Notes under the pieces: model-generated
Seen by the model: only the letters and a program-made list of their open reading frames with translations
What the model was told of the DNA's origin: nothing
The model's database searches: none
Program-made: the position numbers and the translations under genes
Source of the DNA: a virus
IMG/VR virus record: IMGVR_UViG_3300004231_000045
Span: 1-39,728 of that record
Reading direction: 5' to 3' (one strand)
DNA: 39,728 bases
In this document: positions 36,846-39,728 of the stretch, in pieces
Numbering within the stretch: position 1 is the first letter of the stretch
Layout: each line of letters begins with the position of its first letter

Positions 36846-37306
36846 GAAAAACCACCAGCTACGCCCGCAAGTGTGGGCAACGCCGCATTGCGCAGATCAA
36901 GCGCCAGGTCATTGACGCCATCAATGCCGACGTGGCCGACATCAAGCTCAACGCCAGCATCCACTGCTTTACCGGCGCTGATGCGGTAAAACTGGCCGAT
37001 CGTGCCGGGCGCGTGTGCTACATCGCCGCCAGGGCTTCGGGGAGCATCGCAGACCAGGCCAGCATCGACGTGGACGCCCGAATATTGCGGGGCATGGCAC
37101 AGGCGCTGGCAGACATCGTGCAGATCGAGTCCACGCTCGAGGACTTTCGCGCCGCCATCCAGAGCGGAATGGCCGCCGCTGAGCGAATTCTGGTCAAGTG
37201 CAGCCGGGAGGCTATCGCCGCTGCCGCCGTGGATCTGGATCTGCTGCTCAATGGCGGCGGCGTATGGACCCGGCACATCGATGCCGCATTCGGGGTGGCC
37301 GCATGA
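36842..37306 (+). CDS. Helical phage protein, unknown function
   Basis: The 154-residue protein overlaps the ParB-like gene by ATGA. It is almost all helix (QRRIAQIKRQVIDAINADVA, LRGMAQALADIVQIESTLED) with a basic start. It may act with the ParB-like protein. No family recognised. Confidence 0.7.
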   Translation: MRKTTSYARKCGQRRIAQIKRQVIDAINADVADIKLNASIHCFTGADAVKLADRAGRVCYIAARASGSIADQASIDVDARILRGMAQALADIVQIESTLEDFRAAIQSGMAAAERILVKCSREAIAAAAVDLDLLLNGGGVWTRHIDAAFGVAA

Positions 37307-37653
37307 ACCGCCAGGCCCACCTCAGCACCACCATGCGTGGCCTGCGCTGCGCGTACCAGGCTTTGCGCGAAGGCGTGGCTACCGAACCGCAACTGGCCAC
37401 CATCTCCAACCGGTTGGAGGTAGCCAAGACCCTGGCCAGCCAGGGTGTGATGCGCGGCATTCGCGGGCACCTTGCTTCAGCCGATCAGGCTCTGCAGGGC
37501 ATCCAGGCACGTGCGCGATCTACCGCGGCGTGGAAGGCCCCGGAGCTGCAGTATTCCGAGCTGGACGCGCTGGCCACCTTTGTGGATCTGCACGCCTACC
37601 AGGTCAGGACATTGGGCGTCCGGCGTGTCGTCAGCAAAGGGGCAACCACATGA
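37303..37653 (+). CDS. Small helical phage protein, unknown function
   Basis: The 116-residue protein starts at the ATG at 37303 (ATGA overlap). It contains LATISNRLEVAKTLASQGVM and a C-terminal helix (LDALATFVDLHAYQVRTLGV). It is encoded between other small genes in a chain of 4-bp overlaps. No family recognised. Confidence 0.7.
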   Translation: MNRQAHLSTTMRGLRCAYQALREGVATEPQLATISNRLEVAKTLASQGVMRGIRGHLASADQALQGIQARARSTAAWKAPELQYSELDALATFVDLHAYQVRTLGVRRVVSKGATT

Positions 37654-37895
37654 CCACCATTCAAATCAAGGTCAAAGTGGTGCAGCGCACCGGCCTGGCG
37701 CTGCTGGTGTCTGACGGCCGCACCGAGGCGTGGGTGCCCTGGAGCGAGATCTCCGACACCGTGCAGGAGGATGGAATCTTTGGTCGCGAGATAACCGCCA
37801 TCACCATCCCCGAATGGCTGGCCGTTGACAAGGGCCTGCAGCGCCACCAGCACGACGACAACACGCTGGATCTGTTCGGAGGTGGCCCGCTATGA
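37650..37895 (+). CDS. Small acidic β-rich phage protein
   Basis: The 81-residue protein (MTTIQIKVKVVQRTGLALLV, AWVPWSEISD) is β-strand-rich. The pattern resembles small phage proteins that regulate or bind single-stranded nucleic acid, but no family can be named. It has ATGA overlaps on both sides. Confidence 0.7.
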   Translation: MTTIQIKVKVVQRTGLALLVSDGRTEAWVPWSEISDTVQEDGIFGREITAITIPEWLAVDKGLQRHQHDDNTLDLFGGGPL

Positions 37896-38026
37896 CCGTC
37901 AAAGGCGCCATCGTTGGCGCAGGCGGGACCCTGGGCCTAGCCTGCGTCGTTATCGTCATGCTGGGCTACATGCTGGCCCACATGGTCAAGAACCGCTTCA
38001 CAACTGGAAAGTGGTGGACATCATGA
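37892..38026 (+). CDS. Small single-span membrane protein
   Basis: This 44-residue protein has one membrane span (IVGAGGTLGLACVVIVMLGY) and a basic C-terminal tail (KNRFTTGKWWTS). It overlaps the genes before and after by ATGA, which supports that it is translated despite its size. Confidence 0.65.
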   Translation: MTVKGAIVGAGGTLGLACVVIVMLGYMLAHMVKNRFTTGKWWTS

Positions 38027-38451
38027 GCAACACCGTTCAATACCTCACCCACACCAGACAGCTGGGAAAGGCGGGCGCGTGCTACCTGGCGCAGATCTTT
38101 GACGCGGATGGAAAGTCCGTGGCCACCATCGATGCCACCCAGATCCCGGAACAGGCCACTGAGCGCGCTCGGCGCCTGGCGGCTTGTTGGAATGCATGCA
38201 TAGGCATTGATATCGAGCTGCTAGAACAGAGCCCGGAGCTGTTCAACAACTTGCTTGCGGCCCTGCGGGCCTACGAGTCCGCCTGGGAAGAAATGTTTGC
38301 GCAGTGCTGCAGCAATCCCATCACAGATGCATGGGGGAGGCAGCTAAACATGACAAAGTTCAACACGGCCCACCAGCTGGCAGGACGCGCACTGCGCACA
38401 CCAGAGCAGCAGCGCGGGCTATTGATGGCGCTGAAAGGCGGTGGTGAATGA
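38023..38451 (+). CDS. Phage protein, unknown function
   Basis: The 142-residue protein starts at the ATG at 38023. The first 60 residues form an α/β unit (CYLAQIFDADGKSVATIDAT) resembling small phage early proteins; the rest is helical. It has ATGA overlaps on both sides. No function can be assigned. Confidence 0.7.
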   Translation: MSNTVQYLTHTRQLGKAGACYLAQIFDADGKSVATIDATQIPEQATERARRLAACWNACIGIDIELLEQSPELFNNLLAALRAYESAWEEMFAQCCSNPITDAWGRQLNMTKFNTAHQLAGRALRTPEQQRGLLMALKGGGE

Positions 38452-39206
38452 CGCAAACCACCATCCTGAACGGTCTGCGCCCCGTTTCCGCCCTGGCCGC
38501 TGATCGCCCTCACGGTGATCGCCTACGCTACATGGCCGGGTGCCGCTGCCAGGACTGCCGAGGGGCCAATACGGCCTACGAGAGGCAGCGGGCGCTGGCC
38601 CGCAAGGACGGTGACTGGAACGGGTTTGTACAAGCCGGCCGCGCTCGAGCCCACTTGGCGGCTTTGTCCGCCGCCGGCGTCGGCCGTCGACAGGTATCGG
38701 ATGCAGCTAGCGTGGCCGATTCGAGCCTCTTCAAGATCATTTCTGGCGACCGCAAGCAGATCCGGGCCCGCACGGAGCGTTCCATCCTGGCGGTGACGCC
38801 GGCCGCCGCGGCTGACCATGCCCTGGTTGACGCTCGCGCCACGTGGGTATTGCTGTACGAGCTGCTAAACAGCGGGTACACCAGGACGCAGCTTGCGCAT
38901 GAGCTGGGTTACAAGACCCACGCCCTGCAGATCGGAAAGCACTATGTGACGGTGCGCAATGCTCACGATGTGCAGCGCCTACATCAGCGCTTGCGCCGCG
39001 TTCCGGCCGCCAAGACCGAGCAGCTGATACGGGATCTGCGCGATGAGGGCTACCGGCTTGACCGCATCCACGCCATGGCGGCAGAACTGGCCAAGCGCGA
39101 TGGGATGCCGGTTCCGGACTTCCATATCCACGGCTTGTTTGTCCATGCGGCCGGCGCCGACCTGATTGCGCGCCTGCACGCCGAACTGACGGAGGTTCCA
39201 GCTTGA
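38448..39206 (+). CDS. Phage protein with Cys-containing N-terminus and HTH-like regions
   Basis: The 252-residue protein begins with HGDRLRYMAGCRCQDCRGAN, whose Cys pattern may bind a metal. Two later segments look like helix-turn-helix motifs (GVGRRQVSDAASVADSSLFK and YTRTQLAHELGYKTHALQIG). The architecture occurs in prophages of related bacteria and may be DNA-binding or regulatory. Its exact role is unknown. Confidence 0.72.
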   Translation: MTQTTILNGLRPVSALAADRPHGDRLRYMAGCRCQDCRGANTAYERQRALARKDGDWNGFVQAGRARAHLAALSAAGVGRRQVSDAASVADSSLFKIISGDRKQIRARTERSILAVTPAAAADHALVDARATWVLLYELLNSGYTRTQLAHELGYKTHALQIGKHYVTVRNAHDVQRLHQRLRRVPAAKTEQLIRDLRDEGYRLDRIHAMAAELAKRDGMPVPDFHIHGLFVHAAGADLIARLHAELTEVPA

Positions 39207-39249
39207 GCGCCAATATCCAAATCGTCCGGTCATCGCAAGGGGATCGATC

Positions 39250-39483
39250 ATGAGCATCAAACCCCTATACCTGGACCGCGAGTCCGTGGCCGACTTTGTG
39301 AGCCTGTCTGTGCCGACCATGGAGCGCATGGTGGCCGCGGGCAATTTCCCAGCGCCGCGTCAGCTCACCGGCAAGCGTGTTGGATGGCTGGTGCGCGAGG
39401 TTGAAGACTGGGCAGAAAGCCGGCCAGTTTCTTCCAATCTGCCAGTACCCAACTGTGGCATGCGGAACGGCATGACCGAATAG
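39250..39483 (+). CDS. AlpA-family excisionase-like regulator
   Basis: The 77-residue protein has the AlpA/MerR-like winged helix (LDRESVADFVSLSVPTMERM) followed by the typical FPAPRQLTGKRVGWLVREVE segment. Members of this family regulate prophage excision or integrase expression and are often next to an integrase, which would be expected to the right of the window. Confidence 0.88.
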   Translation: MSIKPLYLDRESVADFVSLSVPTMERMVAAGNFPAPRQLTGKRVGWLVREVEDWAESRPVSSNLPVPNCGMRNGMTE

Positions 39484-39491
39484 GGACAATC

Positions 39492-39728
39492 ATGCAAGTC
39501 AAAATATCAAAATCACTCCTGCCGCACCAATCTGATGATCCAAAAATGTTGCTCGGATTCGATTACGGAAAAGACATTTATCACGTCATCGCCTTCGACT
39601 TTGGAGATAGCGGGGGTGCTATTGGAATATGGAGGGAAGGCGATAACTTTGTTGCCCGCCTGAGCTTGGATGCGCTAGTGGAATTCAACCGGCAAGCCAA
39701 CGCAATGCACATCGAGGGCCAGGGCTAG
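39492..39728 (+). CDS. Small phage protein, unknown function
   Basis: The 78-residue protein begins 8 bp after the AlpA-like gene and ends at the last base of the window. It is a small acidic α/β protein (MLLGFDYGKDIYHVIAFDFG). No family recognised. Its codon use is AT-richer than the preceding genes, suggesting recent acquisition. Confidence 0.6.
   Translation: MQVKISKSLLPHQSDDPKMLLGFDYGKDIYHVIAFDFGDSGGAIGIWREGDNFVARLSLDALVEFNRQANAMHIEGQG

Noticed and set aside
39203-39253. TTG-started 16-residue frame between two genes
   Set aside because: It is too short and has no ribosome binding site or features.
1-39728. tRNA genes, rRNA genes or CRISPR arrays
   Set aside because: I saw no cloverleaf, rRNA segment or regularly spaced repeat-spacer array by eye. 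A tRNA search program would be decisive.

Overview
The window is a nearly complete temperate phage genome (prophage) in a GC-rich betaproteobacterium, most likely a Burkholderiales/Comamonadaceae relative. That placement rests on the host-type LexA at the left edge and on the style of the phage proteins; it is an inference. Virion genes are of the HK97-like siphovirus type: HNH endonuclease, terS, terL, portal, prohead protease, HK97-fold capsid, head-tail connectors, tail tube, a frameshifted tail chaperone pair, a 1506-residue tape measure protein, tail tip genes and a lysis cassette. Layout: (1) 1-1031, host lexA and a small gene. (2) 1209-2221, small leftward accessory genes with their own promoter. 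(3) 2254-21615, the leftward late operon, closed by a strong two-way terminator at 2254-2300. (4) 21708-27881, the leftward early/replication block: a primase-helicase, a cluster of iteron-like repeats, a probable late regulator, and small genes interleaved on both strands, two of which share an almost identical 77-bp structured leader. (5) 27881-29726, the lysogeny switch: a Cro/YdaS-like gene and an XRE regulator diverge from a set of operator dyads, followed by a TerB/BRCT-like protein, a secreted accessory protein and a terminator. (6) 29744-39728, a long rightward operon with tightly overlapping genes. The most striking content is in region 6: a complete diversity-generating retroelement (DGR). 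A single 89-bp template repeat (TR, 33467-33555) lies next to a reverse transcriptase with a YVDD active site and the IGNLSSQ motif typical of DGR enzymes, preceded by an Avd-like helical protein. Three separate genes end in 89-bp variable repeats (VR1 30341-30429, VR2 32272-32360, VR3 32792-32880). By direct comparison all 31 differences between the VRs and the TR fall on TR adenines, and every other position is identical. The targets have the look of C-type-lectin-fold (DUF1566-like) proteins. Unusually, they are not in the virion operon. VR1 is the first gene behind a promoter overlapped by the same two-dyad operator found at the lysogeny switch, so the phage repressor probably controls the diversification operon. 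The TR also lies inside the open frame that leads into the reverse transcriptase. Other notable points are a ParB-like protein carrying an H-NS-type DNA-binding motif and a KOW-like tail, a canonical -1 slippery site in the tail chaperone genes, and terminator hairpins placed just before the capsid, tail tube and tape measure start codons. No integrase is visible; it, or the right attachment site, may lie beyond 39728.
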